64,000 nucleotides of DNA. It comes from Dirofilaria immitis (taxonomy: Eukaryota > Nematoda > Chromadorea > Rhabditida > Onchocercidae). Position numbers and translations under genes: made by a program. Location of the stretch: NCBI GenBank assembly GCA_024305405.1, contig JAKNDB010000087.1:2232001-2296000 (forward strand), read 5' to 3'. Position 1 is the first letter of the stretch; the number at the start of each line of letters is the position of its first letter. The notes beneath the pieces were generated by a model. It saw only the letters and a list, made by a program, of their open reading frames with translations, was not told where the DNA came from and did not search any database. Below are positions 40,922 to 54,400 of the stretch, piece by piece.

Positions 40922-42493
40922 TCTGAAACACAAAGTAAATAATAAACAAACAACTTGCTGCTAGTACCTTTATATCCAGCAAATGTAAAATCTGCAATAA
41001 AACGATGACCTACAAAATTGATAGACATATGATTTAAAAATTAATATGTTCAAAGACACATACTTGAACTTGACTTGCGAATGCTATAGCAAATCCTCGT
41101 TTACTTAGATTTTAATTCCTCACTAGATAACACTCACTCACTCACTTTGCATTTGCTAGACAAACGGATTCAAATCTATAAAATACATTTACTTTTAGAT
41201 TTGTATTAACATCCATGTAAGACAAAATTTTGAACTTTCATAAGAAAATTGTCTTCTGAGAAGATTATATCGCTCAATTTTTTTCTTTTCTGAAACTGAC
41301 AAGGCGTTTTACTTATATTTATTTAGGATTAAAAAATAATTATAAATTGAAATCATTACATTTGATTTGATGACAATCAGACATAGGACAAAAACACAGC
41401 AAAATAATTCGCTATAATGCGTTTAGGTCATATAATTTAACAGTTGCAAAATTCAAAAAGCTCTTAAATTTGACTTAGTCTGAATACTTCACCAGTATCG
41501 GATATCACGATGAATGACTAAATAGTAATATGAATGCATTTAAATTCAAAGATGCATTTTTCTGCAAGTATATGCATGTTACAGACTGCATTTGAAAGAA
41601 TTGTGTGCAAAGTGGAAGCAATTTAAATCCATCCTACAAAATCCAAATAATGAAATACAAAACAATACACATAATGTTAGCAATCAATTTTTATTACTAT
41701 ACGAAAGTTTTGGCAGATTTTATAATGTATTTTGAATTTCAGAAATTTCTATCGAATCATGATAACAAATACACAATAAATAGCCCATTCATAAGAATAT
41801 ACATGTATTTTATATGTGAAAAAATGAATGGAGGGATAAAAACGCAACGATAGTTTGTTTCGTGGATGGCAATGCAGAAGTCAAAGAAACCAACAAAATT
41901 AAAAACTGAGGTAAGCGACTTTGAAATGGTAAAAATTCAGTTTTTATAAGTCCTCTGCATAAATGAATAGCACAGTTTCCATAAGTACTGAAGAGGTACA
42001 ATGCCATTTAGACATCACCATCTTTTTAATATTTATCTCTATAAAACTCATCTCTATCGAATGAAAAAAATCTCAGAGTTGTTCTAAGTTCCTGAAAATT
42101 TCACCATAGAATATGATTACTGAACTTTCATATATAACGAAAGAATCAGCTCGAAATAAGATATAACAATTCAATGTGGGGAAAATGAAGAATACATGGA
42201 AGTGCGTTGCTGAACAGACGATTCAAATTAAACATAAAATTTATGAGTAACAAAGCAGAAAGCACTATTTATATTACTTCTGCAAAGATTTCAGAGAAAA
42301 TATACCGTAGGAAAAATCTAATTATTCACGGAAATATCGATTGTGAAGCTTAAAATAAAGAACAAAGTTCTAATAATTTTAGAAATGTAATTCATACGTG
42401 GTAGAACATCCTGAACCATCCCAAAAGGATAACTAGTCAAAATAACAATAAAATTAATAAAGATAAATTCAATTAAAAAAGAAAACGAAAAAA
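40922..42493. other. Intergenic, no gene seen
   Basis: This is the upstream flank of the Fcf2-like gene and the 3' flank of the F-box/LRR gene. Several CACTCACTCACT-type short repeats occur near 41130-41155. The ORFs at 41605-41853 and 41810-42007 lack recognisable features. Confidence 0.5.
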
Positions 42494-45400
42494 TTAGTTT
42501 ATTCTAATCACAACACTAAATTCAAAGATGGATGAACTTTGTTCCGCAATCGAGTCACGATCATCTACTTTCAACAACGGATGTGTTCTCGGATATGGTC
42601 GGGTTATGCTACTATGAGCAGTCCAGACATGCAGTTCAGTAAAGCCATCTGGATTCGGTTTATAACGTCCCATATGACGGATGTCATACAAGGGATTCGT
42701 TGAATAATCTGATGTATTTCCGAAACGATAGCGAAAATTCTCGAAACGCATCAAATGACGCTCAAAATCGGCATCCATTAACGCCTGTAAACTTCGCTCA
42801 TGCCGTCTCATCTTCGTCACCACTTCCGTCAGCGGTGTTATGTGCCCTCTGCTCGATGTTGGCAGTAACGCCTGAGAACAATCATCCTAATTCATATCAT
42901 CTTCCACACAAATATGATGACTGTTTTTTATTTATCATTTTGAGATTTTTTTAACTTATTATGCAATCATATCATAGAACTTAGAAGATTTTAATAAATA
43001 TCCTCAATATAAACCAGATTGCACTCTTCATTATATTTCAAATGCAATTGTAATATGGAATAAAATTACCTCTCTTTCCTGTCGTTTTGATACATAATTG
43101 ACCATACCTTCCATTGATTCATCAGTAACTTTCGGACAAAATGAAATATCAAGCGCAGTTAAAAACTAAAAACAGTTGTTATGGATTTCAAAATTAAACC
43201 GCTTTTTTGTTTTGTTTCCTTTTGTTAATTCATATTAGTAATAAAAACATTTTAATTCGCTGAGTCATATATAGTATAATGAAATGTAGTAGGTGTACGA
43301 CATTGTTATTTTTATTAACTCATAACTGATGCCTTTTATGATGTCTATTTACGAACAACACTAGTTATTGTTTTATTTAAATATTATGATTTCTACCTGT
43401 ATATTAACATTCAAACATACTATTTCAACTTCTTCACAATTATTTTGCAAATCGACTTTATAGTACACGATTATCGTACGAAATTCTATATAGCAATGCA
43501 ATTATAATGATACAAACTAACTGGGCAGTGTTTTAATATCATTTTGACTGCTTCATCTGAGATTTCGTCACATCGATGCAGGAGGACAGTCTGTAACAAA
43601 GAAAATACTATTTAGTGCATGTTTTATGCAGAAAATACATTTTCTTCTAATACCTATTTTTAATTAGAGAAATCAGAACAAGAGTCTCTTCTAATTCTTA
43701 TCTAAAATAAGTATTCATCACGACTACCATATTTTGATTGCATAACTATGCGCATCTATCAAACATTGATCTCGCATTATAAGTATATTTATAAAAACGT
43801 ACGTATGGTTGGCAATATTGTTAATATTATTTCAATAACAAAATTGATAATTATTTGATGACAAAAATCAATTTCAATCACATGATACTATTGTAATCAA
43901 TGACGACGATTAAAAAACAAGCTTATGTATAACGTGTTTAACTGAAAGAAAAATATCAACGAAAAGCATTATTAACCTGTAAGGTGCCTTTCTCCGCGAT
44001 TATTCGAATTGTTTGATCATCTACAACTCTCATATAAGATAGGTTCAAGTGACTGAGATAAGGCAATTTTGCAAGTTCACGTAGTCCTACATTGCTTACA
44101 AAACGACTGCAACCACTTAAGTCAACATACTTCAACTGCTTGCATCCAATTACTGTATTCCGTAAAACCTAAAACTTGGGCAGTCATTTTTCACTTCATT
44201 TGTTTTTTGTAAAACACGAAAAATAAAAAGGATAAACAGCTTGATTTGTTAAAGCGTTATATTCACGAACATTCACAAAATCTGGTTATCTTCGAAAATT
44301 ATTTTCCAAAAATAATTTTTCATGAACGACTAATCACATCTTCTACTATTATAGGTGTTCAACTTTTCCAGTAAGACTAGTAAGAGAGAACTCGTCCTAA
44401 AAAATTAATAAGCAGAATTTAACCATTACCTCATCTGTCATCAGCAAATTGTCATAAACAGTTAATTCAGTTAAATTTTTCATCAAACTAAAATTTATCT
44501 CAATTCCTCCAAGCGTATGCGAGACATAGCATTCACCGAATTTAAGCAACTCCAATCTAAAATTAATAAAACTGAAAAAATTTCTTAGTTTTGCCAGAAA
44601 AGAAAGCATTTTTTCATCTGAAATGTCAAATTAAATATTCCAAGAGTTCTGATTTTGCCAAAACACAATCAAAAATAAAACAATTACAATATCAAGCTGC
44701 TAAGTGCTATAAAGCGATTTATTCAGTTACGAAACCATAATGGAAAACTATAAAACAGATTAGAAATTGCAACGAAAACTATTTCGAATTAAAGAATTCA
44801 AAATGTTCATTAAAAGTATAACCGATGTAAGTGCCTTTCAGATAAAATAATTGAAATAGTTACTTGGGAAGTGAAGCAAAAAACTGTTCAAATGCATTGG
44901 CGATATGTTGTCAACACTATTCATTGTCAGAGCTACCAGATCCGGACATCTAAAATTGTAAAAACTTTTTTAATAAATTTCGAAGCTTTGTTACTCACTT
45001 CAAGACAGTATCAAGTAATAGAAAATAAACAAAACTAAAAACAAACCTATCTCTTATAGCGAATAATGATGTTGCAGTCAATCGAAAGCATCCACCAATT
45101 TTTAAATTAACGATAGATCGTGGCAACACGGTAAACGACGGTAGTCCAGTAAGGCGTTCATTCTCACCTACATCGACTTCTCTCAAAATTTGGCACTTAG
45201 AAAAAAATGATGTAAGCCCTCGCTCCACAACGCTTTCCTGAGAAAAGAAATAGAATAAAATTTGCGATTCACAATAAAAAATAAAATTACATACCAATAT
45301 TATTATGAGCTACATTAAAAAGTCTATCAAGAAGGAATGGAAAAAGCTCTTCGTTGAATAAATCAAAATGTCATGTTTTAGAAGCAATAATTCAGTAAAA

Positions 45401-46765
45401 GATTTTAGAGAGCCACATAACAAAACACATAAAACACAGTAATTACTGGAATTCATCCTCTTTCTTGTAAATAGAAAACTAATAAGAAAATGGATGAAAA
45501 CTCAATTTAAATTTTTAAAAACTTGAATATTTTTAAGCTTAAACTTTCTTAAAAACGATGTCAACTAAACTTTAATACCATTTATTAAGATCTAATACAA
45601 ATCTTTTCTACAACCACCCAGAATTTCGTAACTGAAAAACAATTTTATTGAAACTATTAAAAATCTTTATACAATATATTTGAAATAATCAATAGACCTG
45701 AAAACATCGATGGAAATTAACGACTTCCAGATTTGGACAGTGTCTTCCGAGTGATTTCAGAGATGAATTGGTCAACTGAATGCCATACATATTCAAAACG
45801 GTCAAATTTGGACAATATATGGCAAAACACATGCAAACATTATATGTTAACGCATCCCTGAATGCATGCAAATCCATTTCAAGCAAATGATCACCGCAGC
45901 GCTGTGCCAAAGACTTTATCTAGAAATATTATTATTACTAAAATCTCACGCTAACACCTACTCTTAAGTAATCTGTAGTATCCATTGCTAAACAGTAGAA
46001 AACAGATCATTTTGTTGTTAAATAGATTTTATATTACTAACATTTTGTCTTTTCAAATATTGCAAAAACATTTAGAAAATTATAAAGAAAAATGTTGTAG
46101 GAAATATAACAGGAAAACGAACTTCCTTGTTACCAACTACTGGACGCTCAATCAAGCATGGTAATGAACATTCCTTATCACCAATAAGAGATGAGTAGGA
46201 GAATTCGGTTGTCATTGTCCATGAATAATTTTTGGCAATGTGACGCCATCGGCGGCAAACCCGTTCTATCCTTATGCGATCCACAATTGGTAAGAGCGTA
46301 AAAATTGAGATCTAAAAAGAGTGGAAAGAAAAAGAAAATTCGAAAAAGATAAATTATCCGAAAAGCAATCATCCATATTAAACAACCAAGACCAACATTG
46401 TCCTGGACTGTTTGAAAACCAACAAAATTCATGAGATTCCAGAAAAATATTGATTTATTAATTCACTTCTTGGTTAGGAGTAATTTTAAACAAAACAGAA
46501 TTTGGAAAAGCCGAAAGGAAACACTAACCAGAACATGGTCAGGAATGGAATTGATATCCTCTTGAGCGCCGTCTTCTTGCATTTTATCAGATTTTCCTCT
46601 ATTCGATTTACTGCTTTTACATTTCACCAACTGTGCATTATTATCGTTATTGACAGTAGGGCCCAGCGACTGTTGCTGTTGCTGGTGATGATGAGCTGTT
46701 GAGCTACAGCCGGATGTTGTCGGTGCACTCAAATCCTTAACATCAACTCTCAAATCTTCAGTCAT
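42494..46765 (-). CDS. F-box and leucine-rich-repeat protein
   Basis: Likely substrate-recognition subunit of an SCF ubiquitin ligase. Ten exons: 46529-46765, about 46123-46311, 45698-45919, 45047-45237, 44864-44949, 44430-44556, 43977-44168, 43522-43590, 43070-43165 and 42494-42871, about 595 residues. The N terminus is disordered with HHH and Q5 runs and lysine/serine stretches. The F-box begins at INSIPDHVL (about residue 71) and continues ISIFTLLPIVDRIRIERVCRRW. At least seven AMN1-type LRRs follow, such as CPNLTVLNMYGIQLTN, LKYVDLSGCSRF, LSHLNLSYMRVVDD and LTALDISFCPKVTD. The C-terminal exon (126 codons) is a charged tail outside the repeats. Exon 44864-44949 changes frame internally: its 5' part and its 3' part (FEQFFASLP) agree only if one base is missing near 44910-44925. 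The specific FBXL orthologue is not identified. Confidence 0.88.
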
Positions 46766-47062
46766 AGTAAACCCTTATCAAACTTCCACAATAACGCCAA
46801 TTCTGTTAAAACAACGACTTAAAAATGAATATCTCGAATATTGATGTTCATGGCCGAATAAAGGAATAAATACTCTGAGTTCAATAAAAACATACTAATG
46901 AATATTGATGACTTATTGAACAAACAATATGTTTTATTCCAATATACTGTAGATATGTTGAAAATGGATGAGATTTTAAAGAAAATTCATTGGACATATT
47001 TATATCTAAGGATCAATGAGAAATTCTATTAAACAGAAATAAATTGTGGATTAATTTCTAAC

Positions 47063-47223
47063 CTGCATCCTTTTTTTGCCGACTTTTCATCCCGATTAGC
47101 AGGTGCCATTCTTTTCATTCTTCTATTCTCAACTCTTCGTGATTGCATAGCATTGAGGCGAGTAGAATACTGCTCAAAGACAGCATACGGTTCCTCAGTA
47201 TCCCGATTACTTCGAAGTCTCAT
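47063..47223 (-). CDS. Possible first exon of an unassigned gene or isoform
   Basis: An open segment from ATG (MRLRSNRDTEEPYAVFEQ...) ends at a good donor after GGATGCAG. It is rich in Arg, Lys and Glu with normal codon variety, which favours coding. I found no downstream exon: the next gene on the strand, the F-box/LRR gene, starts at 46765, and joining through the acceptor near 46800 gives a stop. It may be the N-terminal exon of an alternative transcript or of a gene with a poorly visible second exon. Confidence 0.35.
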
Positions 47224-48430
47224 TGTTTAGTCTAAATGATACTACTGAAAATGAAATGATCAAACTCACAGTTGTATTACATCTGTGAGAAATCTATGGA
47301 AAGGCCATAAAACTGCAGTAAAATTAGTTTGATAAATTTAAACATATAAAAGGAATTTCCTCATACGAAAAATGAGGAAGTGATAAAGTAAAATTCGTTA
47401 CTGTTCAAAGAGTAATTTCAAAATTAACAGTCTCTCATCAGAAAATCAACCATTAATTGCCATGTGAGCTATGCAAAATGAGCAAAAAAAATTCATCCGC
47501 AAAAATAACTTTTAGTCCACAAAAGCTGGTTTGAAGCTAATTTAGTTCATCAAGAATTTAAGGAAAAATTCGGTTTTATTATTCAAAACATCTGGCTCAA
47601 CAGATGAGTCAAACAATTCTAACTTCATGATGTTTGCAGCGAGTGTTAAAACAGTGTTAAAAATCTTGATCAGCGATTAACGGATTGAACTTTTCCGATG
47701 ACTTTAACTACCAGACTGTTCGCCAGTTTTACTAGCAGTTAAATATTTACATTTAATTTATAGAAAGAATATAACAACTTAAATTCTGAAATCTAAGCTA
47801 AAAAAATTAGAAACTTCTTAAATTAAGACAAAAATTAAAGATTTATTCGGAGATTCCGACCAAAAGATAAAATTCTAAAATCTGTCGGAACAAATGGTGA
47901 ATAGGACAGTACGATATAAATTTAGAGCTTGATCCGGCAAATATACCAACTTTTTGGTTTACTTATACCATAACTATGGAAAGTTAAAAATTAGACTAAT
48001 TATTAAATAAAATCTCATATCCTTACATCACACCAACGCCTATCCCTACGCCAACCTCATGCAGCACACATACCATCCATCCAGTCATCAACCACCCTAG
48101 TTCATAGAATAATTTATATCTTGCCCTGCGCCATCATCATCACTACAATATCACTAACCCGTGTGTCAATTCCACTGGACACGATGAAAACATTTCATCC
48201 CGCTGGTTGTGTAGGTTTTAATTGCTGGTAGATGGTGCTACACTGAAAATGGGTGGTACATTCAACTGAGCGGTTTATTTCCCACAGTGGTGTCGTCCCC
48301 ATCTACCGTAAGCTAGTTTTCATTTTTTAACATATATCAGTCGTTATCAGCATGAAATCATCAATTTTATTGTCGTACATATGGTCAACTATCACTGATT
48401 AATCACATCCATTTTAGAACTTTGCTACAA
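47224..48430. other. Promoter-side region upstream of OPA1/EAT-3
   Basis: Mostly AT-rich, but 48020-48310 is clearly less so and contains CA- and CC-rich phrases. It also carries an inverted pair GGTAGATGG (48227-48235) and CCATCTACC (48299-48307). All six frames are interrupted there. It lies just before the OPA1 start and may be a promoter or structured non-coding element. Confidence 0.45.
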
Positions 48431-51400
48431 ATGTTTCCACAGAGGATGCAGAAGGTCGTAAAAGGATTGAAACGAAGAGAGACAGATGTTTTTATGTCGA
48501 TCTTGCGGTCATATTCTATATTCGGGACAAGGAAAAGGTTTTTTCTTAAATTTTCAGAATAGATCAGATAAATAATCACAGATTTTAAAAAATGATAATG
48601 AATAGAAAAATATGGGAGAAAGAAATCAATAATAGTTAGAAAGAAGAAGGTGAGTTAAATGGAACAAACAGGATTTCCTTGTCATTCACATTTATTCTTT
48701 GAAGATATTTTTGAAACTAAGGATTCGTAAGCAATGTAATCTTTCAAAGATGACGAAACTTGTTACTTAGGATTACCAGAAATATTTAGGAATTCAAGAA
48801 TTTATTTGGATATTGAGTTTAGTACTATGATTTGAAATCTTTTTCAAACGTATTTTTATTCAATTTTAGACGAATTTAGAAATCATATATAAATTTAAAG
48901 AATTCTATAGATTTTAAATTTAAAAATTTTGTTTTAGACTTCTGTTCAAACAAGGACAGAACTTTCGAAGCGAGAGATATTTTGCAAGATTCGTACTTCG
49001 CCAAGCTTTGAAATTGCGATATTGGGTTGCAGCTGGTGTTTTCAGCGGTTCTGTTGCAGCTAGTAATGTAAGTAAAAATTATTACGTCACATCGCTAGTC
49101 GTGTAAATTAGGAAAGGTCAGTGACAAAGGATGAGAAATATTATTACAAAGTTAAACTCCTTGGTAATATTTAATTTTAGCGGTATGAAGAATGGAAGAA
49201 AAGTTTACCTAATTTATCTTTACCGGAATGGGTTAAAATGGATGAGAAGCGAATGAATGAGTACAAAGACTTTTACTATGGAGCAAAGTCGAAATGGTTG
49301 GATAAAGAGCAAATATGGTTGAAGAATTTGCAAACTAAAATGGCCGGTTTACAAAATATGTGGAAAATAGAATCTACTGAAGGTCGGACTTTGTTGTGCT
49401 ATACGGGCAAGTTTTACTTGCTGTTCTCTTTTTCTGCTTTTTTCATCTCAGCGTTAACAAACGTATGTACATTTTTAATAAAATGACTGAGTTTCCAATA
49501 ATACATTATATTTTAATTCCGTAACTATTATGATCCATCAACTTTCTTATAGGGGTTGATAGCTCTTTTACTTTGGAAGATTCAATTCAGAACGTTAGGA
49601 ATGATGTTGATTTTCAATATCGGTTTGATCTTTCCATGGCGGTAATTATGTAATTCATTACTATTATCTTTATTAACTGGTTTGCAGATGATTCTTCTTC
49701 AAATGGAGTTCAAGACATGGAGCCGCAAGATGGCCATTTCTTTTCTGGATTAGATTTCATGGCTCAGAATGGTGAAAATTTACTTTGCTCTTTTTTTCTA
49801 TTTTAAATGTCAAATCTTTATGTTTGTTTATTCACTTTATTCCTCATCCTGGTTTTTCCTGGTCTTAATCTTCTTTATTTTATTTTACTATGCGCAAGTT
49901 GCAGGACTTCTTCTTTTTTGAATATACGAACTTCTTGATAATGTTTTTCAATTTCAGAAGTGAAACAACATTTTGCGGATGATAGTAAGTTTTACAATAA
50001 ATGTGGTTTTTTACTTTTTTTCCAACTATCCAATTATTTTTAGCCAAATGAATTTTTATTTTTGATGATTTTTTGATTTTGAGGTTTTTGATATTTTCGA
50101 AAAGAATCATTTTGCAATGTTCAGGAGCTTCAGTACCTAAAACACTGTTCTCGTCCTTATCGGATGCGTTCAAAAGAAGAGGAATGTATCGGAACATGAT
50201 GAAAGTGAATACGCAAAGGTTCAAGATTATACTTACTTGAAGTAAACTTTAGATTGCGAATAAAATATTATGCTACGTCATCACCGTATCTTTGTAGATG
50301 AACGAAACTGAAAGAATTCAAAAGCTTCAAGAGGATATGCTGAAAACTCAGGTTTTTGGATTTTTGATCATTTTTGCAATTTACGGAGAGAATGTTTTAT
50401 GTATTTATAGATTTTTGAAAACAGTATATGAAGGTCCTTATTTTAGAGTCAATACCAACGAGAACTCGAAAGATTGGAAAAAGAAAACAAAAATTTAAGG
50501 CAAAGATTATTACTGAAAGATCAAGGTGCCTCACGAAGATTAAAGAAAGTAAAGGTATACTTTTGCTTCCCAAAATCCATTTGTGATTTATTGAATTTTG
50601 CTATGGATTATCTTAAAATCTTTAAAAGTTTTTAAACTCAAAAGACTTTAGATCGTAAATTTTCAATATCCTGAAAAATTCTCGCAGAATTATTGTTCTT
50701 TTCATTATATGATGGTAATGTAAATTGATTTATTATAGAGATCATTAATCGATTTGTACTCGGAAGCGCTTGATCTGCTTACTGAATATGATTCATCTTA
50801 CGATACAGCAGATAATTTGCCACGTGTAGTAGTCGTTGGGGATCAAAGCGCCGGTGAATTATTCAGATAAAATTTTATATAAAGTAATATGTAGGAAGCA
50901 AGTTTATTGAAAAAGAAGTAGTTATAGAAGAAAAGGATACCGATCATTTAATCACTGCTAGGGTTTTTTCTCTTATTTCTGAAAACTTCAGGCAAAACAT
51001 CCGTCTTAGAAATGATAGCTCAAGCTCGAATATTTCCTCGTGGATCAGGCGAAATGATGACGAGAGCTCCAGTAAAGGTGATTTGAATTATTTTTAAACT
51101 TTTGGAGAACGTTCAAGAAACGTTAAATGATTTAATTCTCCCGTAATAATTCGTTAATCATATTTTAAATTCACTTTATTAACAATCCGAAAATATCAGG
51201 TAACCTTAAGCGAAGGGCCATATCACATTGCTTGTTTCAAAGACAGCACTCGTGAATTTGATCTTACAAAAGAATCAGAACTCAGGCAATTGAGAAATGA
51301 AATTGAAATAAGGATGAGAAATTCAGTTGCTAACGGTAAAACGGTATCCAGTGAAGTAATTGCTCTGACGGTCAAAGGTTGTGCTTCGTTTTTATGAAAT

Positions 51401-54400
51401 TTAAGAAATTTGTCAGTCTGTTAGTAATATACTAAACCACCTCTCACTTGCTTTAACTTCATCTGGTTAAAATTTTCAATGATTCATTTTTTTTTGAAGT
51501 AACTACTTTAGACATTTAACAGATATCCATGATTTTAATGTCTCAATGAGTTAAATAAATTCTATACTTTTGCTATGACTGATGAATACCCTATCTACAT
51601 CGTGGCTTTAACAGAAGCTTAAACTCACCTCAGCCCATATTGAATTCCAAAATCGTTCACCGTCATCTCATACTGTATCTGTACACAGCAAACATAATCG
51701 ATATTATCTATGAGGATCATAAAAGCATTTGATTAAATCTTTATTCAGGTCCATCTCTTCCGCGAATGGTTTTGGTTGATTTGCCCGGCATTATATCAAC
51801 GGTAACAGTTGATATGGCCAAAGAAACGAAGGATGATATCGTTAAAATGTGCAAAACGTATATGGAAAATCCAAACGCTATTATTCTGTGTATACAAGAT
51901 ATGTCTTTTTCAATTCATAAGATTTTTATAATTGAATTTCATAAGTTTCATTTTGCAAACATTTCGAAAAAATGGCGCACTTCGCGATTCTTTTAATAAT
52001 GGCTTACAACGCTATCACAATGTGGCATCTGACTTATAAGAACTCTCTGATTTTTCTTTCTATCCCTTCCTTGGTAGGTTATTTTTGCAAGTGTCAGGTG
52101 AACTTCAGTTACTAAATATAGAAGTTTTAGATGGTTCTATTGATGCTGAACGTAGCAATGTAACAGAACTTGTAAGTGCAATTGATCCTGTCGGTGAAAG
52201 AACTATTTTGGTATTAACGAAGGTTAATTGTGATTAATTTCGCGATCAAACTAAAATTTTATTACTTTATATTCGTTAATAAGTTTTCCTTGTTTTATAT
52301 CTTTGTTTTATATCAGTTTTCCTTGTGAACATAAAAACATTATTGGTAGGTTGATTTGGCTGAAAAAAATTTTGCAAATTCTGATCGAATAAAGAAAATT
52401 TTGGAAGGCAAGTTATTTCCGATGAAAGCCTTGGGCTACTATGCTGTCGTCACAGGTAAAGGTTCGAGCACTGAAAGCATTGAATCTATTGTAAAATATG
52501 AAGAAGAATTCTTCTCCAGATCTAAACTTTTCAAGTAAGCACTTTGTGACTCATTCAATGCTTATTAAAGTTAAAACTTCGTAGCCAGTGATTCTTCAAT
52601 TTTTTACGAATGAAGTTTGAACGAATCAATTGTTGATAAATCTTCCTAATGTTAACACCTATTTTTTAAATTTTTTTGAAAAAAACTGAATTTTTTAAAG
52701 TGTTCACAGTCACCGGTTTTTCAAATTTTTATGCGCAGTTGCGTATTTAGTTTGAAAACTAAAATCAAGTTTTATTTAGAGATGGTATCTTAAAACATTC
52801 ACAAGTGACAACCAGAAATATGTCCTTGGCTGTGTCGGATTGCTTCTGGAGAATGGTCAAGGATTCAATTGAATCACAGGCAACTTGTTTTTAGGTTTTG
52901 TTAAAACTAGTATCATAAAGCTACGTTGTTCAAGGTTTGTTTTGTTCCAGTATTTGTAAACAAATTCTCATCAGTAACATCCTTCGTCACTTTTTATAAT
53001 TTATTACCATGAAAATTGAAATTTATAGGCTGATGCATTTCGCGCAACACGTTTCAATCTTGAAACTGAGTGGAAGAACAAATTTCCGAGAATGCGCGAA
53101 TTGGATCGTGATGAGCTATTCGATAAAGCAAAGAGTGAAATACTAGATGAAATAGTCAACTTATCACTTGTTCCAGCAGAACAATGGGAAAAACTTTTGA
53201 AAAAGAAATTGTGGGATACAGTAAGTCGTTTATTTTATGCTTCACAGTTGGGTAATCTAAAGATTTTTTTATCGCGAATCAATCGCTTTTATGATCTTGA
53301 TTTCTTTTCTTCATATCTAGAATAAAATATTTCCTCCGTATTTTGAATTTGTCATAAAAAGATTTCAGCCCTAATTTTCTGCAGATTGTAGTAGTCATTA
53401 CCGTTACATTTTTGTCACTTAAAAACATAGATTTTTATTGCTGATTTTAGGTAGCATCCCATGTCTTTGATCAGATTTTAATGCCTGCTTGCGCTGTTGA
53501 TAATGCGGGTACTTTTAATACATTGATAGATATCAAAATGAAACACTGGGTTGATAAAGATTTGGCAAGCAAATCTATACAGGTGAATTTCTATTTACTG
53601 TTTAGCTGCATTATTTGTATAATGATAATGTATTGTTAAATGTAGTACGAAGTTTCTATAATTTCCAAGGTTTTTTCGGAATCATTTTCATCATTTAAAT
53701 CAAATTAAAATTAGTTAATTTTACGAAGTATTTTAGACAGGATGGGAAATTCTGTCGGAATTATTCAGAAAGCAAATTGACGATGATGCGAAGCGTCATA
53801 GAGATGAGGATAATGAAATATTTGATCGGTTAAAATATGCCGTCTTAACAGCTGCATTAAATGAACATCAGTGGGACAGCAAAGCTATGGATTATTTGGT
53901 AATTATCAGTTTTCATCTCTCATGAACATTTCTTTACCATATATTTTACTTGATATATTTCATTCATTTATATTCCATAAATTTAAATTAACTCAACATT
54001 TATTAAACTTGAATGGATCATATCATTTCTTTATAACTTCTTTTTCAAATTTTGAAGGCAAATTTTCAAAGAATCGTTGGAGGATTCCAAGAAGTTCAAT
54101 AATTGTATCTTTTCTTTTAGAGAGTTATTCAATTGAACTCTATGGAAGATCGCGTCATACCCGACCGTCGTTCATGGGATAACACCATCGATTTTATGAC
54201 ATCAGTCATACGGGATCGTTTAAATGAAGTTCGTCCGTACTTTTTATGTGTTTTCAATTGAATATCTTATCAGAACTAAAATGCAAACGATTTCAGACTC
54301 GCAAACTGATAGATGAATGGCGTGGTCCTTCATTTTGGGCACGATGGGTTTATTGGAAGTCACCAACTGCTGAAAATAATTTGGCTGGTAAAATCCAGGA

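Noticed and set aside
48210..48232. GGTTTTAATTGCTGG resembling the start of nematode SL1 (GGTTTAATTACCC)
   Set aside because: It differs within the conserved leader, has no donor after 22 bases and no Sm site, so it is not an SL RNA gene.
49552..49642. Possible extra OPA1 exon ([17 protein letters not shown])
   Set aside because: It has an acceptor, but joining it to the next exon gives a stop, while exons 49181-49382 and 49688-49771 join cleanly without it.
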